Below, one piece after another: positions 52,086-63,717 of a stretch of 64,000 nt of DNA (position 1 is its first letter; each line of letters starts with the position of its first letter). Position numbers and translations under genes: made by a program. The notes beneath the pieces were generated by a model. It had not been told where the DNA came from. It ran no database searches and was given only the letters and a program-made list of their open reading frames with translations. This stretch comes from Adineta ricciae (taxonomy: Eukaryota > Rotifera > Eurotatoria > Adinetida > Adinetidae): positions 1 through 64,000 of the forward strand of contig CAJNOJ010000174.1 in assembly GCA_905250025.1 (NCBI GenBank). Reading direction: 5' to 3'.

Positions 52086-52580
52086 ATGCCACTTGAACAC
52101 GCTGAATGGTATTCGAAGCAATCCGCACATGCCAACGATAAATTGCAGGCTCGACAATGCTGCACTTATTACTCAGTAATCAATATGAACAAAAATAATC
52201 ATCCGTTTTTAAATTCATATGAACAACAGCAAACATGGACATTATCACGAACTATGTCCACTCATAATAAACGATATCAATCGTCGATTGAAAATATTTT
52301 TCTGACGACACCAAAGTTATCGCTGAAAGCCAAAACTCTCGAATGTGAAAAGATTAGACCTGAAAAAGATCGTTTAGCTCCGTTTCTATCATCATCTCGT
52401 CCGTCGTTTTATAATACAATTAAATCGTATCATCATCAAAATGAAAACTCGATTCCAGTCAAATCGATACTGAACAACAATTCGAAATTGAGGAACAATG
52501 TCAGTTTGAGAAGTTCGCCAATGTCTATTCGGCCCATGCGTGTTATTCATATGAATGGTGAATTAATCGTACGAATTTAG
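52086..52580 (+). CDS. Hypothetical protein, orphan basic low-complexity ORF
   Basis: An intronless open frame of 164 codons from the ATG at 52086; an in-frame ATG at 52044 adds 14 residues. The protein begins MPLEHAEWYSKQSAHANDKL and continues into an Asn/Ser/Lys-rich, largely disordered region (TLSRTMSTHNKRYQSSIENI) ending in MRVIHMNGELIVRI. I recognise no domain. The length is more than expected by chance at this base composition, and the coherent Pro/Ser/Lys usage argues for a real gene, but there is no acceptor just upstream and no homology I can name. It could also be a 3' exon of a larger gene. Confidence 0.42.
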   Translation: MPLEHAEWYSKQSAHANDKLQARQCCTYYSVINMNKNNHPFLNSYEQQQTWTLSRTMSTHNKRYQSSIENIFLTTPKLSLKAKTLECEKIRPEKDRLAPFLSSSRPSFYNTIKSYHHQNENSIPVKSILNNNSKLRNNVSLRSSPMSIRPMRVIHMNGELIVRI

Positions 52581-53043
52581 GATTTTCTAAACTTTCGTTA
52601 AGACTTTGAATGTGACACTTTTATATTTCTTTCTTGAATTCGATCATTCGATTTCTTCACTCTTCTGTCAATATTTTACATGTGCACTATTAACAATAAT
52701 TTTTCTATCGATTGAAATTATATTTAACGTACTGAATAAAATTGCTTCATGGTTCACATAACATGTTTTAATAAATTCGTCCGCAGAAAGATTATGTAAT
52801 TTACTTCTCTCCTGACTCAAAAAGCGTAATGTCATTCATTCATCGAATACTTTTACAATGGCGGAAGTAGTGATTATTGACTAATTACTCTTTGAAAGGA
52901 GATATGTATTATCTTACAAAGTGACCTCTCTGCTCGAAGCGGATTGGTTGTTCGTAATCCGTAGAGGAATGTCATTGCTATTCTTTCTACAACAGATGAT
53001 GTGATCAACTACAAACTGATTTCAATAGGATTCATTCATCTGA
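52581..53043. other. Intergenic region before ANKRD54
   Basis: About 460 bp. A tttcaatag acceptor at 53021-53028 lies 15 nt before the ANKRD54 ATG. No coding exon was seen. Confidence 0.45.
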
Positions 53044-53927
53044 ATGTCATCATCACATTGTCTGGGAAAAACTCGAGATTCTCGACGTGAACGTGTGTCA
53101 ATACGTCGAGCAACAGTATCGAATATTGTCAATGGAAGTCGAGGTAAACACTATCTCGAAATCTTGTGTCAATTAAAAATCGTTTTTCTTCTTTTTCAGA
53201 AACACACAGTTTATTTGATGCTGTAAACGCTCAAGATTATGATCGAGGTAAGCAAACACGACATCAGAATATTCCTCCACTGCGATCTTCCATTTAGTTC
53301 TTGATCTTCTTCAAACAGGTGTTGATCCACGTATCGCTGATAAGTATGACCGTACTCCTCTACATATTGCATCTACCAAACTCGATGCTGGCATAGGTAA
53401 ATATTCGTTTAGAGAAGATGATAACGATGTAGAATAATATCATCTTTAGCAAAAGGGTTGATCGATCATGGTGCGGATGTCAATGTTGAAGATTCACTTG
53501 GTAATACTCCATTACATTTGGCTTGTATTAGCGGTCGAGTAGCGATTGTTGGTGTTCTGCTTCGTGCTGGCGCAACTCTATCAGCAACCAAAAGTCGAGC
53601 AATGCCATTAACTCTGGCATTGAGTCGTTTACAATCAATGATGAATGAAAAGCGTACAATCTCTTCTCCTGATATGAAAACTGAAATACTCGAAGTAGAT
53701 CAAATGATGTTCGATATTTCTTTCAATATTCCTTGTGTTTTCGTTTCTAGTTAATACGTCTACTAAAAAATCGCGCGTCGTCATCAAATAACAACAATAA
53801 TGATGCCATTTCGGATCTTTGTTCTCAATTAGAAAATTTAAACTCCTCCTCATCAAATGATTCTACCCTAGATCCTTCATTATTTTCTAATCTAACAATT
53901 TCTATATATAAAAATGCACATTTGTAG
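53044..53927 (+). CDS. ANKRD54: Ankyrin-repeat protein, ANKRD54-like
   Basis: Five exons, 53044-53143, 53200-53247, 53298-53396, 53450-53694 and 53751-53927, give 222 aa. A basic N-terminus leads to three ankyrin repeats. These include VLDLLQTGVDPRIADKYDR and TPLHIASTK in the first, LIDHGADVNVEDSLGNTPLH in the second, and AIVGVLLRAGATLSATKSRA in the third. The tail (LSRLQSMMNEK, ILELIRLLKNR, ISDLCSQLENLNS) matches the region after the repeats in vertebrate ANKRD54, an adaptor for Lyn/Btk kinases that shuttles between nucleus and cytoplasm. The stop codon TAG (53925-53927) coincides with a splice-acceptor AG, and the next gene begins six bases later. Confidence 0.85.
53920..53927 (+). promoter_or_regulatory. 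Candidate trans-splice acceptor overlapping the ANKRD54 stop codon
   Basis: atttgtag ends at 53927; its TAG is the ANKRD54 stop. Six bases (ataata) then precede the ATG of the phosphatase ORF. No intercistronic space remains for a promoter or a separate 3' UTR. Confidence 0.5.
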
Positions 53928-53933
53928 ATAATA

Positions 53934-54527
53934 ATGCCAGCGAAAAAGCAGACAACTAATGACCAGCAAACACCGTCGAAAACACTGTTTCTCATTCGTC
54001 ATGGTCAATCGCTTGCCAATCGTGATTATGACGAATCTGTCGCCTATCGAGATGCTGGCTTAACAGACCAAGGCATTGCTCAAGCCAGAGCTTTACAAAA
54101 GCAACTCGAAGCTCTACAAATTGATCTTGCTGTGGTCAGTCCGTTAACACGGGCATTGCAAACATGTCAAAATGCACTACCACTGTCATATACCGGACCA
54201 ATTCTTGTCCTACCTGAAATAACTGAAATTTGCTCCTCGCATTATAGTTGCGGACAGAAACGTAGTGTAGTTCAACCCAAATTTCCAGCCTCGTTCGATT
54301 GGACCAATGTTCCGGAAGATGAAATCTGGTGGTGGCAGTATGATAGGAAGCGTTGTGGTGAGAGCAATGCTTACCAATCGGCACGAATGGAAAAATTTCG
54401 TCGTTTCATTCAAGAACGACCTGAACAACGCATCGCAGTTTTCTCACACGGTGATTACCTATGGGAACTCTTGGAAGGCAAATGTCCTTATCCAGCTAAC
54501 TGTCAAGTGACTACGTACAAGATGTGA
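53934..54527 (+). CDS. Histidine phosphatase (phosphoglycerate mutase-like), intronless
   Basis: Single exon, 197 aa. It is a member of the histidine phosphatase superfamily, clade 1. The phospho-accepting His (about 23) is in TLFLIRHGQSLANRD, the Arg-containing VVSPLTRALQT follows, and the second His (about 172) is in RIAVFSHGDYLWELL. The middle shows the acidic DEIWWWQYD block typical of small eukaryotic and bacterial PGM-like phosphatases rather than glycolytic mutase (about 250 aa) or fructose-2,6-bisphosphatase. The substrate is unknown. An aataaa is at 54554-54559. It has no introns although nearly all neighbours do. This fits a recent retro-derived or horizontally acquired gene, but single-exon genes of this size are not rare. 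Confidence 0.85.
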   Translation: MPAKKQTTNDQQTPSKTLFLIRHGQSLANRDYDESVAYRDAGLTDQGIAQARALQKQLEALQIDLAVVSPLTRALQTCQNALPLSYTGPILVLPEITEICSSHYSCGQKRSVVQPKFPASFDWTNVPEDEIWWWQYDRKRCGESNAYQSARMEKFRRFIQERPEQRIAVFSHGDYLWELLEGKCPYPANCQVTTYKM

Positions 54528-54886
54528 TCGCGTTTTTTTACACAATTGTAGCCAATAAAAGTTTTGCGATTTTATTTTAATATGAGTCATAAACAAGAAC
54601 TTCTGATCAACAAATTCTTATCTCGATTTGAAGTCTTGTCAAACAAAGAGTTTATCTTGATCAAATTATGTCTATGTAGTCGAGGAAGTAAAGTCATGTT
54701 CTGCACTTATTTCTGTATTCGATGTTTTTCAACAAACTGTCGCCGAATGAATCATGATGCATATAACTGATAAGACATTTTCATGCCACCTACAGTAAAA
54801 TAAAAGCAAGAAAGGTAGAAAGAGTTACTCGGCGAATAGTTATTATTAAGAAATCCTTTTACATCAACTGCGAAATATTCTAAAGA
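54528..54886. other. Short intergenic region before the TMC gene
   Basis: About 360 bp with the phosphatase polyadenylation signal and presumed TMC promoter or leader. A weak attctaaag acceptor ends one base before the TMC ATG. Confidence 0.45.
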
Positions 54887-57800
54887 ATGGCTTCAACTAC
54901 ACATCGACGGCATCATCATCATCATCGACACAGAAAGGATAGTTCGTCATCTGAAGAAATTGATTCGGTGCAACTCGACTCTATTCCATCAAGAGCAAGT
55001 GCGCATCAGTCAGTCGTTATTTCACTTCCACCAACAGAACGAGTATGACAAAAAGAACGAATATACTTTTCTTAGAAAATCATTTTATAATATGTAAGGA
55101 GCGTAAAACTGTCGACGAATCGCCTTTACTCAAAATCATCAAGAAAAAACGACGAAAAGAATGGTAAAATATGAATTAGATAATGTAAAAGATTAGCCAT
55201 TCGAAAATTTTATTTTTAGGGCAAAAGTTGTTGCTCCGGTCGATGAAAATAACATTAAAAAAGTAACCGATTACTGCAAATACTCGCCAATATCTGTGAC
55301 TATCTATCTATTAACAGACGAAAGAATCTATCACAGCTAAATTCACTAAACTATTTTCAAGTATCCCATCACCAATTCAATTTTTGTTAAACTCCATTGA
55401 AAGTAAAAGAAATTGATTTCAAATTGCAATGCATCACCCTTGCTGAATACTTCTAGACCGTCATGGTTTTACCATTCGCTCCTACTTTCAATTTATCGTC
55501 TGGTTATTCTACTTGAACATGTTCACATTTCTTCTTTCGTTCTCATGTATCATAATGCCTACTTATATATATCCGAATTCGATTGAATTCTCTTCATATG
55601 CAATGGATCAATACTATCAAACTACGGGTAGTTCGAAAGACAATACATCCGACGGCATTTGTACACTATCCGATCCTCGATGTGCACTCTTGAATAAGCC
55701 CATTTCTGACAATCATTCTGATATATCGGGAACTTGTATCAACAACACATTCACAGCGGGTAGTTGTTGTTCATCGCTTACCCATGCATATTTTGTGAAT
55801 ACGTCGAGCGATGCTGAAAATGCTTGGACGGAGTTTCTTATTGATCTCATTGATGGAACTGTGAGTACGCTCTGCACTCTTCATGATTTCAATGTTAAGT
55901 TGTCTTTTGAAATTCTAGGGAGTTTTATCAATCAATCGATTATTTATCGGTTACTATCAGAACTTAACCAAAACAGCAAAGGATGATTCTTATGTGCAAA
56001 CATATAACATGGGTTTAGCTGTCTTCCTTACCACCTTTGCTTGTCTTTTGATCACAGGAATTATCATTGTTCGAAAGTAGATAGATCTTCATAGTTGAAT
56101 ACGAATCACAAGATAATCGTTTGATTTTCATTCTTTAGATTTGGTAATGGAATGAGACGAAGTTATGTTCAAAGTGAATCATTTGAAAACAATCTGTTTC
56201 AATACATATTTGCTCGATGGGATTACCGGTCTGTGGATGGAATTATTGCACGTCGACACGCAAATCGTTTTCGTACAGAAATACGAAACATTTTCTTTGA
56301 GCGAAGTGAGAAAGTCAATTTCAAATTTGATAATGCGAAAGATCAAATTATCTTTCAATTAAAACGCGTGTGTGTATGGCTTGTGACTATAGTTATCTTT
56401 GGCGGAGCAGTTGCGATTCTATATTTCACGAATCGATTTACTTTTCAAGTTTGCCATTTTCCCGTTGAATTGTAACAGACGAGAAAAAGTATACTTTTAG
56501 AGAAGAGCAGAGAAAGAATCGAAGGGTGGTGAACTTCAATCAGGTCGTTTCGAAGATATGCTTGTAGAATATTTACCTTCGATCGTTGTATCAGTGATTA
56601 ATTTGACATCGCAATTAATCTTTTATTTTATGAAAGATTTTAAACTCTATACACAAACAACGGCTGTTCGACATTACTTAATCAGGTAAGATTTCCTTCG
56701 TGTCATCAAGATCAGAAAATGATTTCTTTTTTTGTTCTCTTTAGAGTCATTATCATGCGATTACTTCTTTTATTTACATTTGTTTTTATTGTCATTTTAC
56801 AAATAACATGTAATAGTCATCAATGTGGAAGACAATCAGAGCTGATCAGTTGTGCGGAAATTCAAGGCAAAGCGACTTTCATACATGTAATGATCTTAGA
56901 TCGAATGCTTAATCAGTGCGGTTAGTTTCATTACGAAAATTTTCATTTAGTGCTGGGAAACTCTTATTGGGCAAGTTATTTACCGACTGGTTCTCACTGA
57001 TACAGCTGTGATGCTAATCATCCATCTTGTCGTCGATCCCATACGACAGTAGACTAGAAAATATTCGCTTTTCACAATTGCACATTCCATACTTATTTAG
57101 TCTCATAAGACGTTGCTGTTTTGCGGAAAGGGTTGTCGAAGAAGGTGGAATTACAATGAAAGTTCATGCACCGCCATCGACTTGGTTTCTCTTTCAACCA
57201 TTGGAATTCGAAGTTGGAGATTATGTTTTAGACTTAACATACACACAAACATTATGTTGGTGAGAAGAAAAATTCTCCGCGTTCGGCAAGATCGATTCGA
57301 ATTCTTCGTCTTTTAGGCATGGATTACTTTTCTGTCCATTTCTACCGTTGATTGCAGCAGTCAAGAATATCATTATCTTTGCTGTCAAATCGGTGAGTAA
57401 AAGAAAGATTTGATCAAATAATTTATGCAATTATTCTCTTCCGGGGTTTTAGCTAAGCTTAGCCGTATTTCGAAGAAGATCTCCATTGGAATTGAGTCCT
57501 GCTCGAGCACGATTCATTTTCACAAGTGTACTACTGTTTTCTTTCGTTTGGGCACTATTACCCATCGCATTTCTTTCAACATCGTAGGAATAATCATCCA
57601 ATTTATCCTTTTAAATCTTCTTTTTGTTTAATATTAGACTTCGACCATCACGTGGCTGTGGTCCATTTCGTTTATACAGTCACGAACCTGATTTTTATAT
57701 TTACTATTCTGTTCGCAATCTATTTTCCCAAGTGCAAAATCGAATTCTTGTTAAACTTCTATTCAAATTGACAAGTGCAGTTGTGATCGTTCCGTTGGTA

Positions 57801-58066
57801 TTAATATTGATGTAAATATTCTATTCTACTTCTGGAATAAATCACACAAAGACTGAATATCTGCTTTTAGTTTACTCTCCTGCATATTGTTCATTCGACG
57901 TAACAGTTATCGAGCAGCATCTGCGGAACTTTATAAACTACTTTATTCGGTAAGTTTGCGATCCAGATGGCGGCATTTGTAGTTTCTAACTAATTTTTAT
58001 CTTCAGTCTCGCAAAACGCATCAATTGGCTATAAAAAATGCACCAGTGGTGTCAACACATTTTTAA
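54887..58066 (+). CDS. Transmembrane channel-like (TMC) protein
   Basis: Sixteen exons give 764 aa: 54887-55042, 55099-55163, 55220-55262, 55318-55402, 55457-55860, 55919-56076, 56139-56448, 56501-56685, 56745-56886, 56951-57048, 57131-57259, 57317-57392, 57453-57583, 57638-57811, 57871-57949 and 58007-58066. The cytosolic N-terminus has a His run and a KKKRRKEW basic stretch. Hydrophobic helices follow (FIVWLFYLNMFTFLLSFSCI, YNMGLAVFLTTFACLLITGI, CVWLVTIVIFGGAVAILYF, LVEYLPSIVVSVINLTSQ). The family signature CWETLIGQVIYRLVLTD is in exon 10, and GDYVLDLTYTQTLCWHGLLF and the tail LRPSRGCGPFR follow. TMC proteins are TMEM16-like membrane proteins; some form mechanotransduction channels. The subtype is not assigned. 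The exon 9/10 junction is the least certain. Confidence 0.9.
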
Positions 58067-58714
58067 GTACATCATTTACTCAAGAACAGCATTCAATAAA
58101 TACGTATGTGCAAGAGAGAAATACATGTTTTATTGTAACATTTATATTTCGAAATGAAAGATCAATTGAATGAATATAAAATCTAGTTCAATATCATTTC
58201 GTCTACATCGATCGTTTGATATTCGAACAAAAGAGTCATTCTTATCAACGACTATAACTAAAACTATTATTATCAGCCCATCGTCTATACAACGATTAAA
58301 GCATAAGTTTAAAACTCAATCTGTCTGATCTAATTCATACGCATATTCAGGTCAATTGGTCATCTTTTCTTAGAAGCAACATATCTTGTGATTTCGTCAA
58401 ACGAAATACGGTTGAATAAATCGAATCTCTTCTCTCATTCATTTATCTCACCATTCATTTACATTTTTAATGATAGATGTCGATGCAAAATGCAAGGTAT
58501 TATTTGATTCTCGCTTCACTTCATACGTACGAAGAAAATCGTATCAATTGTAAATATACCCTTCGAAGGTGTGATGACTAAATGAAAGATATCTGTTACA
58601 TTAGGCATAATAAATAGGTGTTTTTCTTCTTCAATGATGATTATTCTAAAGAATAATACAAAAATATGTCGGAGAAAACAAATACAACAACAAAGATATA
58701 CAAAAACGTGAAGA
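58067..58714. other. Convergent 3' region between the TMC gene and the Gln-rich gene
   Basis: About 650 bp, AT-rich, with an aataaa shortly after the TMC stop. Expected 3' UTRs on both strands. Confidence 0.5.
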
Positions 58715-61700
58715 CTATTCCAAGGTAGTATCCCAACTAATACTTCGTCGTTTAGCTGTTGGACGAAAACGCTTCGTTGCTTTCAATATCGATCGAGAAC
58801 TTATACTAGTCGTTTCTGTTATATTTACATCAATGGTATCAGTTTGAGTAGTAACAGGTGACGAACATAGAGCAGTTTCTTCATCAGGTGTTAATTGCCA
58901 AACCATATTGGCAAATGTACGTTTGCGTGTAGCGAATATATGTTGATTTGAAATTAATTGCTGTAATTGTGGAGAATTAAGGTCAACACCGAATTGATTA
59001 GCAATTGTATTGGTTAACAATTGTTTATCAACATTGAATATAGGATTTGTCAGATGATTGGCGAAATAAATCGGCTGATTACGATGGCGCCCGACAGAAA
59101 TAATTTGCGGCTTCTGTGGTTGATATTGTATAGATTGCATTTGAGCGTCGGTACCATTCGTATCGTTCGTGGGAGGTGAATTAGCAAGCATTTGGCCAGG
59201 CATAATATACTGTTGTGGAGTTTCTTTTTCAGTGTTGTTTGTGAGTGTATAATAGACATAACTTTCGGATTGATTTTGTTGCTGCTGTGGTTGTGCTTGT
59301 GTTGGTCCTTGTTGTTGTTGTTGTTGCACTTGAGGCTGTGCAAGCGCTTGTTGTTGCTGCTGCGCTTGCTGTTGATCTTCAACATTGATAATCGGGATGT
59401 TGTAAAATGATTCTCGTTTCACTTTTGGTTGGATTAAAATAGGTACATTTTCGTAAATATGATCCGTAGGAGGTTTACTGTTTTCGGCGGGTGCACGAAA
59501 ACTACTACCTCCTACTTTGATCATGGGTAATTGGGGTCCAAGAAGGTCGGTGTTCGAAGTAGGAATATTGGTAGAAAGAAATTGATCAATTTCTTTCTCG
59601 AGAGTCACAGGTAAGCCATGTGATGAGAGACCTTCTTCCGTCGAATTCGAATTCGGTACTATTTGATTGCCATTCGTCATTGTATATGCTGTTAAATTAT
59701 TTAAAGAAATAAAATTACTTTGATTTCTTACTAAAACAGGACGAGGTGGTGCTGATAAAATGACTGGTTGATATGGCTGATGGCTAAGTGAAACAGTTGG
59801 AGTATCAATTGACACATCATTCACTTGGGGAGAAACATCCGATGCTGCTTCTACATAAAAGACGAGTTTTTCTCATAGAAATACGATTAGAGTTGGTGAA
59901 AACAAAAGAAGATGCGAAAATAGATGATGTTTGGATGCAGATTTGCGGATTTATTAGGTGTTATAAATGAACGAAAACGCTAACACAAGTTGATTTGGAA
60001 TCTAATGTTTGAATGCAAAAGCGAGGAGAAGTATATTAAACACAAATTTATATTTGTGAAATGAATTCTTTTCTTTTTTTCTTCTTCTAGAGTTATTTAC
60101 CTTCTTGATCCGAAACTGTATTTGTTGAACTATTCGAAAATGTTCTTCGACCATTTCGTACAGTTGCTTGCTGAGCTGTTTTCTTGCTTAGAGACGAAAC
60201 GACGCCCGAGCCAATCATGGTCTTCTTATTCTTTTTCAGTAATTGTCGCCGTCGATGGTTAATTAAGCTAAAGTCGGTTTGCGTTTCCGCATCAACTTCA
60301 GACTGGGAGGTTATGTCGGGAAACGACGATGATGATGTTGTCGTCGTTGTATCTAATACCGTTTTGGGCTTGTCGACTTTACCAGCTAATGGGCTAGTAC
60401 TCATCGAACGTGTATCGTGTGAAATTCTCTTTTCTAGTTTTAATGAAGCGATTTCATTACGTAATTCTTTTAATTCACGCATTAATTCTGCTATTTGATC
60501 ACCTGATAAATTATTGCTAATCGTAGTCATTTTATCATCATCTTCATCGTCACCATTGCGTGACGGTTTCTTTGTATACGATAAGATTTCTTTGGTTGAA
60601 TTGGTCGTTTGTGAATCGATTGATGATGCTGTATCACTATAGGTTCGATGATTTGTTTGGCCACCTTTAGAATCGTTCGTCGATGATTTACCTGGATCGA
60701 ATTCTGCACGTGTTACACGGCGAATAGTTGCAGATGATGAAACAGGCGGTGGAGATGATTGATGACGATTTGATGATGAGGATGTTTTTTGAGTCAACGT
60801 ATTCTGTTCATTGATAATTGAAAGAGATTTCGTTTTCGTTTTGTGATTTGTCAACGTATTATGATCAATACTATGACTTTCATTTCGTGTTAATTTATCA
60901 ACTGATTTGTATCGAACGGGTTTAGCAACACTGGAAGCACTTACGGATCCCGAGAGGTTGACAAAGAATCGTTGGGCTTGTTGGAGAAATGCTTGGGCTG
61001 AATCGGTACCGCGTAAACGAAATACCGACGCTGAGTACGGTTGATTAACATGATGTCGTGATCGATTGATCGTTACGACAACAATAATATTCATATAATA
61101 GGGGTCACGCCAAAAGTAGAGTAATTCAGGTGTTTTAAATAGCCATGATTGAGATGGATCAGTGATATTGTCGATGATGAGACCATCATCCGGCAAAGAT
61201 AGTTTTACTTTTAGACCTATAGCAATAAATATAAAGAAAATCGATTCAATCATTTTCATTGATAAGTTTTATTCTTCTATTCAAACCTTTTGATTTTGTT
61301 TTCGATAAAATATTCTCAACAGTTTGTTTTAATGTATGTGTCGTATAATTTTCTAAATCAATTCGATCGAGAAAATAAGCTGACGATTGATTTGATGATA
61401 ATGATGGTGTTGATGTTGATGTTGGTTGAGCATGTATATTATTATTATTTGAATTCAATCGATGATTGGAGTATGATGATAAACTATGATTTTGAAATGT
61501 TGGTGATATACGATGCGCAACATGATGATGGTGATGATGACGATGTATTGTTAATGGTTGTTGCTGTTGTTGTTGTTGTTGTTGTTGCTGCTGTTGCTGT
61601 TGCTGTGGTGGTGGTGGTTGTTGTTGCTGATGGAGATGAAGTTGTTGTGGTTGATGCACTTGAATCGGATAATTGTAATGAGTTGTTGGTGTTGGTTGCT

Positions 61701-61740
61701 GAGGTGGTTGAACGGAACTATAACGAACGCTTGTCGGCAT
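58715..61740 (-). CDS. Large Gln/His-rich protein with a conserved-looking core, unknown function
   Basis: Three exons, 61740-61287, 61216-60101 and 59850-58715, give 901 aa. The N-terminus is a low-complexity Pro/Gln/His segment with 16 consecutive Gln and a six-His run. Residues about 118-260 look globular (YFLDRIDLENYTTHTLKQTV, LKVKLSLPDDGLIIDN, LLYFWRDPYYMNIIVVVTI, SAQAFLQQAQRFF), with a strand/helix rhythm reminiscent of a PTB/PID domain; that fold assignment is a guess. A Ser/Thr-rich linker, a short coiled coil (AELMRELKELRNEIASLKLE) and a Gln-rich C-terminal half follow. The protein ends in a basic motif, KATKRFRPTAKRRSISW. It may be an adaptor or regulator. Gene structure is well supported by two in-frame introns; function is not recognised. 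Confidence 0.8.
61557..61606 (-). repeat. CAG/CAA repeat coding poly-Gln
   Basis: Sixteen consecutive CAA/CAG codons (read on the minus strand), flanked by poly-Pro and His tracts, in the first exon of the Gln/His-rich gene. The mixture of CAA and CAG suggests a stable rather than recently expanded tract. Confidence 0.9.
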
Positions 61741-63717
61741 ATTCTTTAATGATAGAAATAGAAAGAAGAACGAGTTAGATCAATACATTCGATTGATTAT
61801 ACATGTAATTTTTTTTCATTGATGAGAACAATAAAAAACGAAAAGAAAAAGTAATGAGTATAACATGAATATCACGACGATGGTAGAATATGATTTATGG
61901 AGCATCCATGTTTGTTTCTCCCGTTAGAGAACACGGCGAAGAAGAAGAAAAATGAAACAGAGAATAAGAGAGAGAGAGAAAGCCGATAGATAGGTGAGGA
62001 TCATTGATAGTAGCGACGGTAAACGAGAATGGCTTCTTATTTGTAAAGTGACAACCATCTCTATTCATTCGTTTCGTTTCGTTTGTCTCATGGACACGCT
62101 CGAGTGAGTGCTTTAAAGTGTCCCTCGAAAAGACTTTACCAAATGAAATTCAACTTAACCGAGACGACATCCAGTTACATTCAGCGCACAGATTGCATAC
62201 ACATACGCACACATCTATCCTATATGTATCTGTATATTTACGCGTACATTGCATTATACTAGTTGAATTGAATTCATCGAACGCAGAGTAAGAAAAAAGA
62301 AAGATGATGAACAGCGAGACCAATAAGCGTATCTTCGATATTCTTTCGTAACCTTCGAATTTATATAAATAACCGTGATAAATACGTAACTTTCTTATTT
62401 GTTTATATTCGATTTACTTATTTCCTAGGTAGAAGATACGTTCCAGGTGCTTTTTTCTTGCTTCGATACCCTTCCTATTATGTCAATACATACTGTCAGT
62501 TTCGGAATGATGTATTCGATGTCACTCGGTACGTTGTCAAATAGCTCTCGTATGAAATTTATTTGTATTATCAAGGAAACATGTTCTGTCTGAAGAGTGA
62601 TCAAGGCAATAGCTATCGTATAGATCGACGAATAGATTAGGATAAATTTGCCAGTTTTGTTTTGTGAATGATTGTAAACAACACCTGAAACAACCTTAAT
62701 CTACAATCAAGCTTTTTCTTCTTCTTCTTTTTTCGTTCTCGCCAACATAAGTATACGTTTATTACTCAATATCATATTGAATCTTTACTTTGGAGGAAAT
62801 GAAGTATAACGAAAAAACAAATAAACAATGATTTAATTAATAACACTACTCGAAAGCGTGACACTTCTCACCCTTGAGATAACGATAATAATCGGCAAGT
62901 TTGGCATTGATTCGCTTGATAATTTCGCATATTCCTCGACCAAAATAAAAGCAAACCTTTACATGCGTTTCCTTGTAACGCTATTTTCGTAACAGATATT
63001 ACAGACAATAACAAAAGAATAAGCGTAAATATAATTCATTAAATGACGGAGTCGCTGCAACGCAAATTAATTTTAGAATAGAAAATGCACATGCAATCCG
63101 ATTACTATAAATAGAAGTTCTATATAAATCTGGGTATGAATCCAATATGTGAACGTCTGGAATCTTCTAAGAGCGAGTACGGGGATATCGTCGTGCTGTT
63201 CGCGAAAACTGATTGAGCAATAGTTGGTAATTAGATTTGATTCTTCTTTTTTTTTCGTACATCTTCGAATGCACACACAATATGAGGAGAAAAACAACAA
63301 TGATTAATATCGTCTAGATGATTATTAAAGGATCACAAGACGCACAGAGAGAACGCTTGAAGCAAAAGAAAAACAGAAAAGAAAATTTCACTGTGTCATC
63401 ATCCTATCGTGTAATCGTTTACAAAAAAATAAATGAAAGTGACACAGAGACGAAGAAGAAAAACGTGACGTAACAAGAACATTTTCGAGACAAAAGAAAA
63501 ACAATGGAAGAAGATGAAAAGTAATGTTTTGTTATTCGAGATATACTTGTGTATATAACAATAGACTAATGATATTCTTGTTCAAACAAGAAATACATAG
63601 ACAAACTTTCTTCTCATGAGTTCATTTTAACAAAAGATGACTACGCATCTTTTCATATGTACATTTCAAAACATGTTCATGGTTCGTGTCAATGCGATAG
63701 TTCGGTTTTGATTTCCA
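61741..63717. other. 2-kb interval between the Gln-rich gene and the phosphatase at the right edge
   Basis: No supported exon on either strand. It has a GA run at about 61966-61983, purine-rich stretches near 63330-63500 and general AT-richness. It lies upstream of the Gln-rich gene and downstream of the dual-specificity phosphatase. Confidence 0.5.

Noticed and set aside
61290..61778. 162-codon plus-strand frame rich in Val and Asp
   Set aside because: Antisense shadow of the CAG/CAA and CAT repeats of the minus-strand Gln/His-rich gene.
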